Source: a virus
Virus record (IMG/VR): IMGVR_UViG_3300030116_007024
Span: 34,141 to 98,140 of that record
Strand: one strand, 5' to 3'
DNA: 64,000 nucleotides
The position numbers and the translations under genes were made by a program. The notes below the pieces were generated by a model. That model was not told where the DNA came from and did not search any database. It was given only the letters and a program-made list of their open reading frames with translations. This document shows positions 18,295 to 26,552 of the stretch, in pieces (the stretch's first letter is position 1; each line of letters opens with the position of its first letter).

Positions 18295-19580
18295 TGGAAT
18301 TTATAGATAATAAAGCTCGCATTTTTGAAGTAACTAAAACAAAACATGATGTGTTATTTTGGTATAATACAGATTCGTTTAATAACGAAGCATGGATACC
18401 GGAAGACGATAATGCACCAAGTATTTGGGCAGATGCATTATTAAATGCCTGTCGTGAAAAGAAACCTCCACGATTTCAAGGTAATTGGGCATACGTTTAT
18501 ATTTGTAAAGATTATTGGTTAGCCGCAGTTGATCATTATGCAAGTATAAATTTATTCTTTAGTGAAAAAATTATAACACATAATTGGAATCTTATTAAAC
18601 AAAAGCCTAACGATAATATAGGTATAGAACAACAACGTGTATTACGTAGAATGCTTGTTGGTTCACGTACAACTGTTAAAAATGTAAAAAGAATTCCGCC
18701 AGGATGTTATGCAATAAATGGCGAGATACATGAGTATGCTAATTTTAGAGAACTTAGTTTTCCAGATTCAAAACAGGTAGTAAAAAGTTTTGATAGGCTT
18801 ACTAATCATATAAAAGGTCTAGTTTTATATAGTGGCGGTACTGATAGTTATATGTTAGCATGTCAAGGACAGGATAAACATCGTTATATTACAATAACAA
18901 GTCCAAATATAAAATATAATTTTCAAATACCTAAACCGGGAATTGTAACAAAAGAATATGAAGTAGAACCTGAAATTAGTTGGAGCGACGACTTTATGAC
19001 AGAACCAACTATGAATTATAAAATACAAACATTAGAAAAAGCAGGTGAAAATCGTTTTGGACAATATGTATTAACAGGCGAAACAGGTAATGCTCCTTTG
19101 ATGGCCACACATTTAGTTCATGCATATGTAAATGATCCTTCTATAAGTTTACAACGATATGCTGATAGTGCTATACGTTTATTAAGGCACGATACACATA
19201 CTTGGAATGTAGGCGAACAAGATGATACTTTAGAAAATGATTATCCAGACGGCTATAAAGAAATTAGCGAACATTTTATAAACAAGTTAAAAGATACACG
19301 TTACGACATGTTAAGAAAATTAGTTACTATATATGGAGAAGAACACACTAATTATAGATTATATCCATATAGTCAAAATTTAAAATGGAGTTGGTATCAT
19401 CCGTTTTCAACTGCATTATGGGCATCATGCTATTTTCAAAATGAAATTGTTGCTAATCCAAGAAAGCATTTACTTTATATTGTTGCTACACGAAAGAACT
19501 TTCCAATGCAACCATGGACAGTACCTAAAGTAGGAATGAGTATTCCAACAAAAGAAAAATATGTACGAACTAAGACTTAA
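18294..19580 (+). CDS. Asparagine-synthase-like PP-loop ATPase
   Basis: 428 residues. LYSGGTDSYMLA at 178-189 is a PP-loop (SGGxDS) that forms acyl-adenylates. Upstream, RRMLVGSRTTVKNVKRIPPGCYAI is the linker typical of glutamine-dependent asparagine synthetases. The N-terminus lacks the Cys2 nucleophile of the glutaminase domain (it starts MEFIDN), so it would need free ammonia or another nitrogen donor. Relatives include beta-lactam synthetases and lasso-peptide cyclases. It overlaps the next gene by 20 bases. Confidence 0.75.
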   Translation: MEFIDNKARIFEVTKTKHDVLFWYNTDSFNNEAWIPEDDNAPSIWADALLNACREKKPPRFQGNWAYVYICKDYWLAAVDHYASINLFFSEKIITHNWNLIKQKPNDNIGIEQQRVLRRMLVGSRTTVKNVKRIPPGCYAINGEIHEYANFRELSFPDSKQVVKSFDRLTNHIKGLVLYSGGTDSYMLACQGQDKHRYITITSPNIKYNFQIPKPGIVTKEYEVEPEISWSDDFMTEPTMNYKIQTLEKAGENRFGQYVLTGETGNAPLMATHLVHAYVNDPSISLQRYADSAIRLLRHDTHTWNVGEQDDTLENDYPDGYKEISEHFINKLKDTRYDMLRKLVTIYGEEHTNYRLYPYSQNLKWSWYHPFSTALWASCYFQNEIVANPRKHLLYIVATRKNFPMQPWTVPKVGMSIPTKEKYVRTKT

Positions 19581-20331
19581 AAATTTTATAATTTTTAGAA
19601 ATGCTAAACTATATGACGAAATAGTTCCACAAATGCAAGAGCATTATTGTGACTTTCATGGATTTAGTTTAGATTTAAAACGACCACTAGATGAAAAATT
19701 ATGTGAACATATGTTCTCATTTCTAAATATAAAAGAAGATGTTAATATAGTATTAGTTGGATTACCTGATCTTAGTTTGCCAGCAAAAAGAAAAATTAGT
19801 TTTGATTGGTTATTATTTAATGATTTAGTTAAGCCAGATAGAATAGCAATGGAACAAAAATTTCCAAAGTTAGATATTGATATTGCAAAGTTTTCTACAT
19901 TATGTGCTTGGTGGTTTAATTATGGCAAGTTTAAAACAGTTCGTTATAATAGTTTTGAAGCAGATAATGCTATAAATCTTCTTGAAAAAACAGATGATCC
20001 GTATTTTGAAAAAATAAGTTTTAAGTCACGAGTATTATTTGATTGCAAATTACAAGATGTATTTTATACATTTGAATCTATTTGTACTAATAAAAAAATA
20101 ATGACTAGTTATAATAAAAAATATCCATTAGTTGCATGTAGAGCAGAAACTCGAAAGGCTGTGGCTTCACAGAAACGTATAGGATATTGTGCTGGTTACA
20201 TAAAGAATAGTTCTTTATATATTCATCATTGTAATGTTATAAAAAGATATAGAGGATTAGGAATTGAAAAAACTATGGAACAAGTATTATTTGATTGGGC
20301 CGAAGGTGAAGGTGCTAAAACTATTCTATAG
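19561..20331 (+). CDS. Protein with C-terminal GNAT-like acetyl-CoA motif
   Basis: 256 residues. The last ~60 residues read like a GNAT fold: a strand with CAGYIKNSSLYIHHCNV, then RYRGLGIEKTMEQVLF, matching the acetyl-CoA pyrophosphate motif R/Q-x-x-G-x-G/A. The N-terminal ~180 residues are not recognised. The protein ends soon after motif A, so the GNAT domain is short. It is the last gene of the plus-strand block and converges with the minus-strand gene at 20321 (11-base tail overlap). Confidence 0.6.
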   Translation: MYELRLKNFIIFRNAKLYDEIVPQMQEHYCDFHGFSLDLKRPLDEKLCEHMFSFLNIKEDVNIVLVGLPDLSLPAKRKISFDWLLFNDLVKPDRIAMEQKFPKLDIDIAKFSTLCAWWFNYGKFKTVRYNSFEADNAINLLEKTDDPYFEKISFKSRVLFDCKLQDVFYTFESICTNKKIMTSYNKKYPLVACRAETRKAVASQKRIGYCAGYIKNSSLYIHHCNVIKRYRGLGIEKTMEQVLFDWAEGEGAKTIL

Positions 20332-21022
20332 TAAACGGAACTGTATCTCTAAGTATTTTCTTTGTTTTTTCTGTAGGATCGCCTGTTATTTGCAACATAG
20401 GTCTATCCTCCCAGCTCATGTTAAAAGTTGAATGCGGAACTGAGATCCAATCAAACCACCAAGTATCCCCTGAACGCCATCTATCTAAAAAGTAATTACC
20501 GAACAATACACCTTGTCCAGGTTCCCAGTCTCTTAAAAATACAAGGAATCTTACTGTTTTACTAGTTCTATCACTTTTTAATACATTTTCTTTTGTAGGC
20601 TTTCCTGGCAGGTTATCTACATGCCAAAGTAAATTATCTGTCGGATATTGTACATTATATTTCCATGTATAATTTTCTAATTCAAAATACTCAAATGCTT
20701 TTCGCATATTAGGAAAATTATCTAACGAAATATCTTTTTCTCGCTTAGGCCAAACAACTGATCTAAACATAGGTTGATCTGGATTTCCGCCTAAATCTCT
20801 AAGTTCTTTATCTTCTACTACATTTCCTTTAGAAGGCTTATTTGAAGAATGTCCATAATTTTGTTTATTATACGGAGCATCTTCTACATATTTGTTTGCT
20901 TCAGGCCACTCGTTACTAAAATCAAAAAGAAATCGTCCACAACGTTTAAAAAATCCGTTAGGACTATCTACGTGCCATTTCTCGAAGTGATACACTTTCC
21001 TTTCCTTTATACAATGCGGCAC
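20321..21022 (-). CDS. 2OG oxygenase-like protein (Asp/Asn hydroxylase type)
   Basis: 233 residues. LLWHVDNLPGKP carries the HxD pair (near 134), VRFLVFLRDWEPGQGVLFG the following strand, and SVPHSTFNMSWEDRPMLQITG the distal His and Arg. Rich in Trp, as in Asp/Asn hydroxylase relatives. Its 5' end overlaps the P-loop gene upstream by 59 bases in another frame; no better start is visible. Confidence 0.7.
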   Translation of the reverse strand: MPHCIKERKVYHFEKWHVDSPNGFFKRCGRFLFDFSNEWPEANKYVEDAPYNKQNYGHSSNKPSKGNVVEDKELRDLGGNPDQPMFRSVVWPKREKDISLDNFPNMRKAFEYFELENYTWKYNVQYPTDNLLWHVDNLPGKPTKENVLKSDRTSKTVRFLVFLRDWEPGQGVLFGNYFLDRWRSGDTWWFDWISVPHSTFNMSWEDRPMLQITGDPTEKTKKILRDTVPFTIE

Positions 21023-21641
21023 TTACGGTTGGTTCATGAATTTCGTAAGGCGGGTCCTTAATATAATTTATCATCTCTGGCCAATTTCGTGTAAGCCAAT
21101 TATCAGTATTAATTCCTTTTTGCCATTGTATATTATGCTTCTTTGTAAATTGAGCAATGCATCTTGTTTCTACATTAATTTGACGCCACATCATTTCTTC
21201 TGTGCCATACCATTTATATGTAGGATATTGAATATGCCATCCGCCCGCTTCAAACCACCAATCAAAACATATTTGTGGAGGTCTTAACACTAATAAAATA
21301 TCTATTTCTGGTAAGTTTTCTGTGATCCAATCTAGTTGGTACGAAAACCAATGACATCTACAGAAACGTATACAATTATCTGCATCAGCATCTAAATGAG
21401 CTTTATCAATTTCTGTAAATATTTCTTCTCTTGTTAATAAATGCAAGTTGTCAAAGTTTTCGCCACATTCATGGAATGGTCCAAAAAAAGCATGAGCATG
21501 ATTACTATGATTTTCTGGATTATCTATACGCCATGGCGTATTGTCTGAACTGTCAACAATAGTTGTTGATTGGCTTAACCATTTAGAAAGACCGGCCCAT
21601 TTAGATCCTGGTGGACCGGTTACAAAGACATATTTAATCAT
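20964..21641 (-). CDS. Sulfotransferase-like P-loop protein
   Basis: 225 residues. Begins MIKYVFVTGPPGSKWAGLSKWLS, a P-loop-like Gly-rich turn, followed by SSDNTPWR and a central RFCRCHWFSYQLDWI. The product at 29761 has the same start (FWTGAPGSKWSATAWCLS), the same SSD element and the same FGPGFEFGHNF/FGPFHECGENF stretch, so the two are clear paralogues. The fold resembles sulfotransferases, but a role in sulfate transfer is inference. The 3' end overlaps a 2OG oxygenase gene. Confidence 0.65.
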   Translation of the reverse strand: MIKYVFVTGPPGSKWAGLSKWLSQSTTIVDSSDNTPWRIDNPENHSNHAHAFFGPFHECGENFDNLHLLTREEIFTEIDKAHLDADADNCIRFCRCHWFSYQLDWITENLPEIDILLVLRPPQICFDWWFEAGGWHIQYPTYKWYGTEEMMWRQINVETRCIAQFTKKHNIQWQKGINTDNWLTRNWPEMINYIKDPPYEIHEPTVSAALYKGKESVSLREMARR

Positions 21642-22260
21642 GTTTTTTCCACCACCAAACCATGCATAAAGGAAACTTTACTTTTGCCGCTTCTTCGCGG
21701 GTTTTGTATAAGTGATGAGGAGCATGAGCCATCTCAGTTTCTGGTTCCTTATGCATACTAACATTACTGAGTTGTTCAGTCATTTTATATGCATCGTCAA
21801 GAGTCCAATTAAAACTTATAAATCCTTTATTTTCTTGTTCTTTTTCAGGTGGTATAGCACTACCTAATCGTGCCCGGCATATGACAAACCCTCCTGGTTT
21901 TGTCCAATTAACACATGCCTCTAATTGTTTATATATTCTGTTATAATCGCCGAAGTTAATGCTACCTAATGCAAGGACTGCATCAGCACAATCCTTGCCA
22001 AAGATATTATGTTTTACAACATCTTCAAACGATAGGTTTAAATCAACAGTATCATAAACAGTAGCAGGATCAAACCCTACTACGTTAGGCACTTTTCCTT
22101 TATATGGATTTGTTCCGCAACCAGCATCAATAATTAAATTAGGATTTAATGCAGTTAACTCAGCAATTAAGTTATTACTAGTTAATTCATGTGTTTCCCA
22201 TTCTAGATGCCTGTAAGGCTTTTGGTTAAAATGTTCTACTACTGTATTATGATAGTCCAT
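21634..22260 (-). CDS. Class I SAM-dependent methyltransferase
   Basis: 208 residues. LIIDAGCGTNPYKG is motif I (E/DxGCGxG-like), NVVGFDP motif II with the acidic residue, ADAVLALGSINF motif IV, and WTKPGGFVICRARLG motif V-VI. A free-standing small-molecule or protein methyltransferase; substrate unknown. One base separates it from the TctC-like gene upstream, so it is probably co-transcribed with the transporter genes. Confidence 0.75.
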   Translation of the reverse strand: MDYHNTVVEHFNQKPYRHLEWETHELTSNNLIAELTALNPNLIIDAGCGTNPYKGKVPNVVGFDPATVYDTVDLNLSFEDVVKHNIFGKDCADAVLALGSINFGDYNRIYKQLEACVNWTKPGGFVICRARLGSAIPPEKEQENKGFISFNWTLDDAYKMTEQLSNVSMHKEPETEMAHAPHHLYKTREEAAKVKFPLCMVWWWKKHD

Positions 22261-22261
22261 G

Positions 22262-23356
22262 TTAATTTAAGAGCTCTTCTTTAAGAGTTGCTTTGTAACC
22301 CAACCCTTCGTTAACAAAACGTACTGCAACTTCAAGAGCACCTCTGTCAACTAAACCTAAAACTCGTGACATGACAAGTTCTGCATCACGCCCAACAAAA
22401 GCATCATAATTGCCTAATTTTGCAATTCGCTCTTCTTGGAAGGCCGGATCGTTCCATGTAGCCTTGGTAATCTTAACCATATCATTGGTATACTTACTAC
22501 CTTTATTAATGAATAAACTCTTTTGTACTCCATCTCTCCATAGACGGGTTAGTACATAACCATCATAAACAGTACCTGCAGGCTTCCTGCCCCATCTTGC
22601 TTCAAATACATCGTCAAAGCACATTCCTTTGAGTTGATCATTAGGATCATCAACCCATGTTGCAGTATTGTAATTCATCTGACAATGATGAAACCAAAGT
22701 TTAACTTTGTCTAAGTTGTCCTGATAAACTGCATTACCACTCCAATGTTGCCATGTTTCACGACCTACTGACAATTCGCCATTAACAAGAGCTTGTTGTC
22801 TGCCGGATTTCATACCACGTACAATGATAACTTTTTCATCAAAGCATGCCATAAACTTATCCATATTATCAGTAAATGGACACACCATTAATGCGGCCGC
22901 CCAGTGATCTGGCTCAGAACCGCCACCAGGATTAAGTGCTGATTTTTGAATGTCTGTTTCCGGATTATAATTTATATTGACAGGAACAAGCATGTTTCCT
23001 GGATGAATCATAATAGGAGTATATTTTCTAAAGTCATATCCTCCTACATCCTCAAGTAATGTAGACACGGCATTACCACCATGACTTACTTGCATATGAG
23101 TAGGATCATGTCGTAATTGATTATGAAATGCTCTTAAGGATTTTTTACCTCGATTTCCAATTACATACTTAAAATCAACTTTAGAAACAATTGAACCCTG
23201 ATGAATATTATTATTCATGTGCTTGGCCCAAAGCCACGCCCATCTTGTTGTGCCACCTGGTTTAGGTCTTCCAGGAATTACTGCCCACATAGTTTCAGCA
23301 ACTACCGCAGTAGAAATAAGAAGCATTGTAGCTAATACAAAATACTTTTTAAACAT
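22262..23356 (-). CDS. tctC: TctC-like periplasmic solute-binding protein
   Basis: 364 residues with a clear signal peptide (MFKKYFVLATMLLISTAVVA). After it, VIPGRPKPGGTTRWAWLWAKHM resembles the substrate-entry loop of TctC/Bug receptors (P-x-x-x-GG-T/S-D...A). The C-terminal VRFVNEGLGYKATL is also typical. These receptors deliver tricarboxylates or other carboxylates to the TctA/TctB permease. AAGGTAAATT precedes the ATG. It overlaps the TctA gene upstream by 8 bases. The gene symbol is by family; the ligand is unknown. Confidence 0.65.
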   Translation of the reverse strand: MFKKYFVLATMLLISTAVVAETMWAVIPGRPKPGGTTRWAWLWAKHMNNNIHQGSIVSKVDFKYVIGNRGKKSLRAFHNQLRHDPTHMQVSHGGNAVSTLLEDVGGYDFRKYTPIMIHPGNMLVPVNINYNPETDIQKSALNPGGGSEPDHWAAALMVCPFTDNMDKFMACFDEKVIIVRGMKSGRQQALVNGELSVGRETWQHWSGNAVYQDNLDKVKLWFHHCQMNYNTATWVDDPNDQLKGMCFDDVFEARWGRKPAGTVYDGYVLTRLWRDGVQKSLFINKGSKYTNDMVKITKATWNDPAFQEERIAKLGNYDAFVGRDAELVMSRVLGLVDRGALEVAVRFVNEGLGYKATLKEELLN

Positions 23357-24794
23357 AATTTACCTTTATTTTATTTGAAAATATTACCATCATTATTGAT
23401 AATCCAATTACTATCATAACAAATGGTCTAGTTATTATTTGATAAAAATCATACATATCATATAATTGATATGTGTATTCTTCGACTTTACTGCTGAGTA
23501 TAAAACCAAGCAAAATTGCCGGTCTGCTGATGCTATAATACTTACATGCAAAGCCAAAAGCGGAAAATAACAAAAACATTAATGTATCTTCCAATATTGA
23601 GCTATAAAAATTTGTTGATATACAAGCCCACCATGTTACAATTATTATTGTAACAATAAAGAAATATTTATTAACACGTAAAATAGTTGATAACGGCCCT
23701 GCTAACAATAGTGACATTACTACTGTTACTATAAGAGCAATAAAGTATGAACTAAAAACTGTATTAATAAATTTTTGATCTTCCAGTAAGTAAGATTCAC
23801 CTATTGGAAAACCAACAAATTGCCAAAGTCCCATAATAATCATTGTCCATGTAGACCCTGGTATACCTAACAGTAAAGTAGGCATTAACGCACCTGCTTT
23901 ACCTGCATTATTAACACCCTCTGGTGCTACTAATCCCTCTGGTGCTCCTTTACCAAACGGAGTTTTAAATTTTCTTTTTAATTTTGTACCTATACCATAT
24001 GAAAGCCATTCGGAACCCAGACCTCCATATCCTGGTAAGCATCCATAAAAGAAGCCTATTGCACCGCCTAAAAAACTATGTCGCCATAAACGAAAAGCAT
24101 CTTTCACACCTTCTTTAATTTGGGTGAAATTGCTAACATGTTTTTCATATTTTATATCTGTTTTCCATAGAGACCATAATTCCGGAATACAAAAAAATCC
24201 TGTGGCTATAATTACTACACTAATACCATCATAAAAGTAGTCGTCGTGTCCAAATGTAAATCTTGGATTACCAACGACATCGGATCCTATGGTTCCTAAT
24301 CCAATTCCTATTGCTACTGCAATAATTCCTTTAAAAAAGCTACTTGTTAATAAACTTACGGTTAAAAAACTAAAAACAATAATACACCATATCTCTGGTA
24401 TCATTAATAAATGTACATAATTTAGATATACTGGAAGTATTATCATAACAGGAATAACCCATATTAATCCTTGTAAACCGCTTGTTGTAACTGCAAGAGC
24501 TATTGCATACGAACTTCTACCTTCCTTAGTCATTGGAAAGCCTTCTACCATAGTTGCGGCCGCAGAGTTAGCACCTGGTACACCTATGTATACACCAGCA
24601 AAACTATCACCTATTGTACATGAAATAGCCGCCGCCATGCTGAATGCAACAAACTCGTAAGGCATTCCCCAGAAATATGTTGCAATACTGAATAATAAAA
24701 TTAGTGCTTTATTTGATCCTGAGGATGGTATAATACCAATAAAGAGTCCGTATAGCGTGCCTATAAAGGCAAACGACACAATACTTAAATCCAT
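23349..24794 (-). CDS. tctA: TctA-family permease large subunit
   Basis: 481 residues, near the usual ~500, almost entirely hydrophobic with about 11-12 segments. GLFIGIIPSSGSNKALIL, CTIGDSFAGVYIGVPGANSAAATM and EGFPMTKEGRSSYAIAL match the two signature regions of TctA (PG-x-G, then GG-x...PG-x-x-x...dG-pma-x-G). A second repeat-like GFFYGCLPGYGGLGSE and LLLGIPGSTWTMIIMG supports inverted internal symmetry. The small TctB subunit is not seen. The leader (24795-24887) carries two hairpins and a late promoter. Confidence 0.85.
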   Translation of the reverse strand: MDLSIVSFAFIGTLYGLFIGIIPSSGSNKALILLFSIATYFWGMPYEFVAFSMAAAISCTIGDSFAGVYIGVPGANSAAATMVEGFPMTKEGRSSYAIALAVTTSGLQGLIWVIPVMIILPVYLNYVHLLMIPEIWCIIVFSFLTVSLLTSSFFKGIIAVAIGIGLGTIGSDVVGNPRFTFGHDDYFYDGISVVIIATGFFCIPELWSLWKTDIKYEKHVSNFTQIKEGVKDAFRLWRHSFLGGAIGFFYGCLPGYGGLGSEWLSYGIGTKLKRKFKTPFGKGAPEGLVAPEGVNNAGKAGALMPTLLLGIPGSTWTMIIMGLWQFVGFPIGESYLLEDQKFINTVFSSYFIALIVTVVMSLLLAGPLSTILRVNKYFFIVTIIIVTWWACISTNFYSSILEDTLMFLLFSAFGFACKYYSISRPAILLGFILSSKVEEYTYQLYDMYDFYQIITRPFVMIVIGLSIMMVIFSNKIKVNYV

Positions 24795-24815
24795 TTATTT
24801 TTATTTTATTTAGGC

Positions 24816-24851
24816 AACTCTGTAAGAGTTAGTTTAGTGCTCTGTAAGAGC
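24816..24851 (-). other. Tandem hairpins in the leader of the tctA-tctC genes
   Basis: Two perfect inverted repeats share one core: AACTCT-GTA-AGAGTT at 24816-24830 and GCTCT-GTA-AGAGC at 24839-24851. They lie 22-57 bases before the TctA start codon, downstream of a TATAAATA promoter. They could control mRNA stability or translation, or serve as a weak terminator; there is no clear T-run. Confidence 0.45.
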
Positions 24852-24887
24852 GTATACATGTGATGCATACAAAATTTATTTATCTTT

Positions 24888-24895
24888 TATTTATA
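24888..24895 (-). promoter_or_regulatory. T4-type late promoter TATAAATA
   Basis: Perfect consensus on the minus strand, overlapping the stop codon of the small gene 24891-25214 and 94 bases before the TctA start. A transcript from here would carry an ~85-base leader containing the tandem hairpins. Confidence 0.6.
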
Positions 24896-25214
24896 GATAT
24901 TCGTTATACAAATCTTCTGTTACACGAACAAAATTATTATCATCACCAACTTCTCCCCAATTAGGAGTTTCCGTTTTTGCAGTAATAAAATCAAGTTCGT
25001 TGTTCCATTCTACTTTCATTAGTACTAGTTTTTTATTTGACGATAAGGTAAACTCTGGGTTAATTCCATACGTTGGTGTAACATTAGTATTAATCCAATT
25101 CTTTACAGTATCAAGCTCATTTATGGTTTCAAACTCAGTTATATCTGTATATATCCTGTCGGTATTGTCGAAAAAGTTCTTCCCATAAATAAACATGTAC
25201 ACAGTATACGCCAT
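24891..25214 (-). CDS. Hypothetical protein
   Basis: 107 residues. No family recognised. N-terminus MAYTVYMFIYGKNFFDN, then acidic; DFITAKTETPNWGEVGDD near the end. AGGTGG sits 6 bases before the ATG, a good ribosome-binding site. Its start codon overlaps the ATG of the divergent radical SAM gene at 25213 on the other strand. Confidence 0.7.
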   Translation of the reverse strand: MAYTVYMFIYGKNFFDNTDRIYTDITEFETINELDTVKNWINTNVTPTYGINPEFTLSSNKKLVLMKVEWNNELDFITAKTETPNWGEVGDDNNFVRVTEDLYNEYL

Positions 25215-26112
25215 GATTAACCACCTAAATTTAGAATTATTCGGAGGATGTAATTACACTTGTAAAATATGTCCTCAAGGTATTTATCAGAGAGAGAAAC
25301 CATTTCTTACACATTTACCGTTTAAGTTTGCAACAGATATAATAGAACATGCACAAATGCATGGCATTAAATCTGTGAGCTTACAGGGCTCTGGTGAACC
25401 AATTCTTTACAAAAAGTTAAAAGAAATTATAAGTTTTTGTAAAAAACTAGGTCTAAAATCTTATATAACAACCAATTTAAGCACAAAAAACGTCCAAGAA
25501 CTTGAAGAATTATTTGACGCAGGACTAACAAGTATTCGTGTTAGTTTCATTGGATATGATGCTAAGACGTATAACGAGTGGATGGGCCAAGATAAATTCC
25601 ATGATGTGTACGATAAAGTTTGTGCCATGTATAATTATAACATATCTGTTAACTGTATTGCAATCGAAAAATACTGGTTAAATGAATATAAATTATTGTT
25701 CGATAACAAAGTTAAATTTGTTGTATGGAATAAGCATAACTGGTCTGGACAACTAAGTCAAGAAGAATCTAACGAACCTTGTCCTAAAGTATCGTGGCCT
25801 GTTTTAAATGTAAGAGCTGGTGGTTTAGATGGACATAAAGGTGCCGTTGTACCATGTTGCAATGTATTAGGTCAAGATAGTAAAGCCGTGCTAGGACATT
25901 TAGATGTAAATACAATATCTGAAATATGGAACGGCAAAGCATATAATAAGTTTAGAAAAAAGCACAAGGAAGGTAAAGCACATAAGATTGATGTTTGCAA
26001 AAACTGCGATCAACGAAGTGCAAGCAGGGATGCTCTACTTTATAGTAACTATGATATAACACAACGAGAGAATCATTCTGTATGGTTAGAGAATTATCGT
26101 TTGCGGAAATAA
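25213..26112 (+). CDS. Radical SAM-SPASM protein
   Basis: About 299 residues from 25213; an in-frame ATG at 25195 is the alternative. CNYTCKIC at 13-20 is the radical SAM cluster motif, SLQGSGEPILYK replaces the GGE loop, and the C-terminal SPASM-type part has CPKVSWPVLNVRAGG, VVPCCNVLG, ISEIWNG and CKNC. SPASM proteins usually act on peptides or proteins. No clear ribosome-binding site is seen for either start. Head of a plus-strand run with two acetyltransferase-like and one AMP-binding gene. Confidence 0.8.
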   Translation: MINHLNLELFGGCNYTCKICPQGIYQREKPFLTHLPFKFATDIIEHAQMHGIKSVSLQGSGEPILYKKLKEIISFCKKLGLKSYITTNLSTKNVQELEELFDAGLTSIRVSFIGYDAKTYNEWMGQDKFHDVYDKVCAMYNYNISVNCIAIEKYWLNEYKLLFDNKVKFVVWNKHNWSGQLSQEESNEPCPKVSWPVLNVRAGGLDGHKGAVVPCCNVLGQDSKAVLGHLDVNTISEIWNGKAYNKFRKKHKEGKAHKIDVCKNCDQRSASRDALLYSNYDITQRENHSVWLENYRLRK

Positions 26113-26552
26113 AAGAAATTTGGGCAAAGGATCTTTGGAACGAAAAGTACAAAATAGAAGTGTTCAAAGACGGGCAGTTTCAACCTCAAGAAATTAAACC
26201 AATGAGTTGTATGGTGTTTAATAATTTACAACGTCTTGATGAAAATATATTTAAATTATATACTCCTTTATTTTTAGGGTACTATAATAATGGTATAAAG
26301 GCGGTTAATTCAGGTCATAAAACGTCTGTATTACATTACCGTACTAGAGGAGCATGGTGTGATATGGATTGTAGACGCAAAGGATACAGCCATGAGATAA
26401 TGAAAGTACTAGAAGAAGATGCTAAAAAACAACATGCAGAAATGATGTGGACATTTTCAAAAACATCCAGCATTCCTTTTTATGAAAGTTGTGGCTTTGA
26501 AAAAACAGGCCAAGGTAACGACACCAATTGGTATATGTACAAATATGTTTAA
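26082..26552 (+). CDS. GNAT-family N-acetyltransferase
   Basis: 156 residues. CRRKGYSHEIMKVLEEDAKK is the acetyl-CoA binding motif A (R-x-x-G-x-x), and SSIPFYESCGFEKTGQG is motif B with the FYxxxGF signature. Target unknown. It overlaps the radical SAM gene by 31 bases and the AMP-binding gene by 8 bases. Confidence 0.8.
   Translation: MVRELSFAEIKEIWAKDLWNEKYKIEVFKDGQFQPQEIKPMSCMVFNNLQRLDENIFKLYTPLFLGYYNNGIKAVNSGHKTSVLHYRTRGAWCDMDCRRKGYSHEIMKVLEEDAKKQHAEMMWTFSKTSSIPFYESCGFEKTGQGNDTNWYMYKYV

Noticed and set aside
18294-19580. Considered as a second QueC for the deazaguanine pathway because of its PP-loop.
   Set aside because: It has an asparagine-synthetase-type linker and lacks the four-cysteine zinc tail seen in the 28073 gene.
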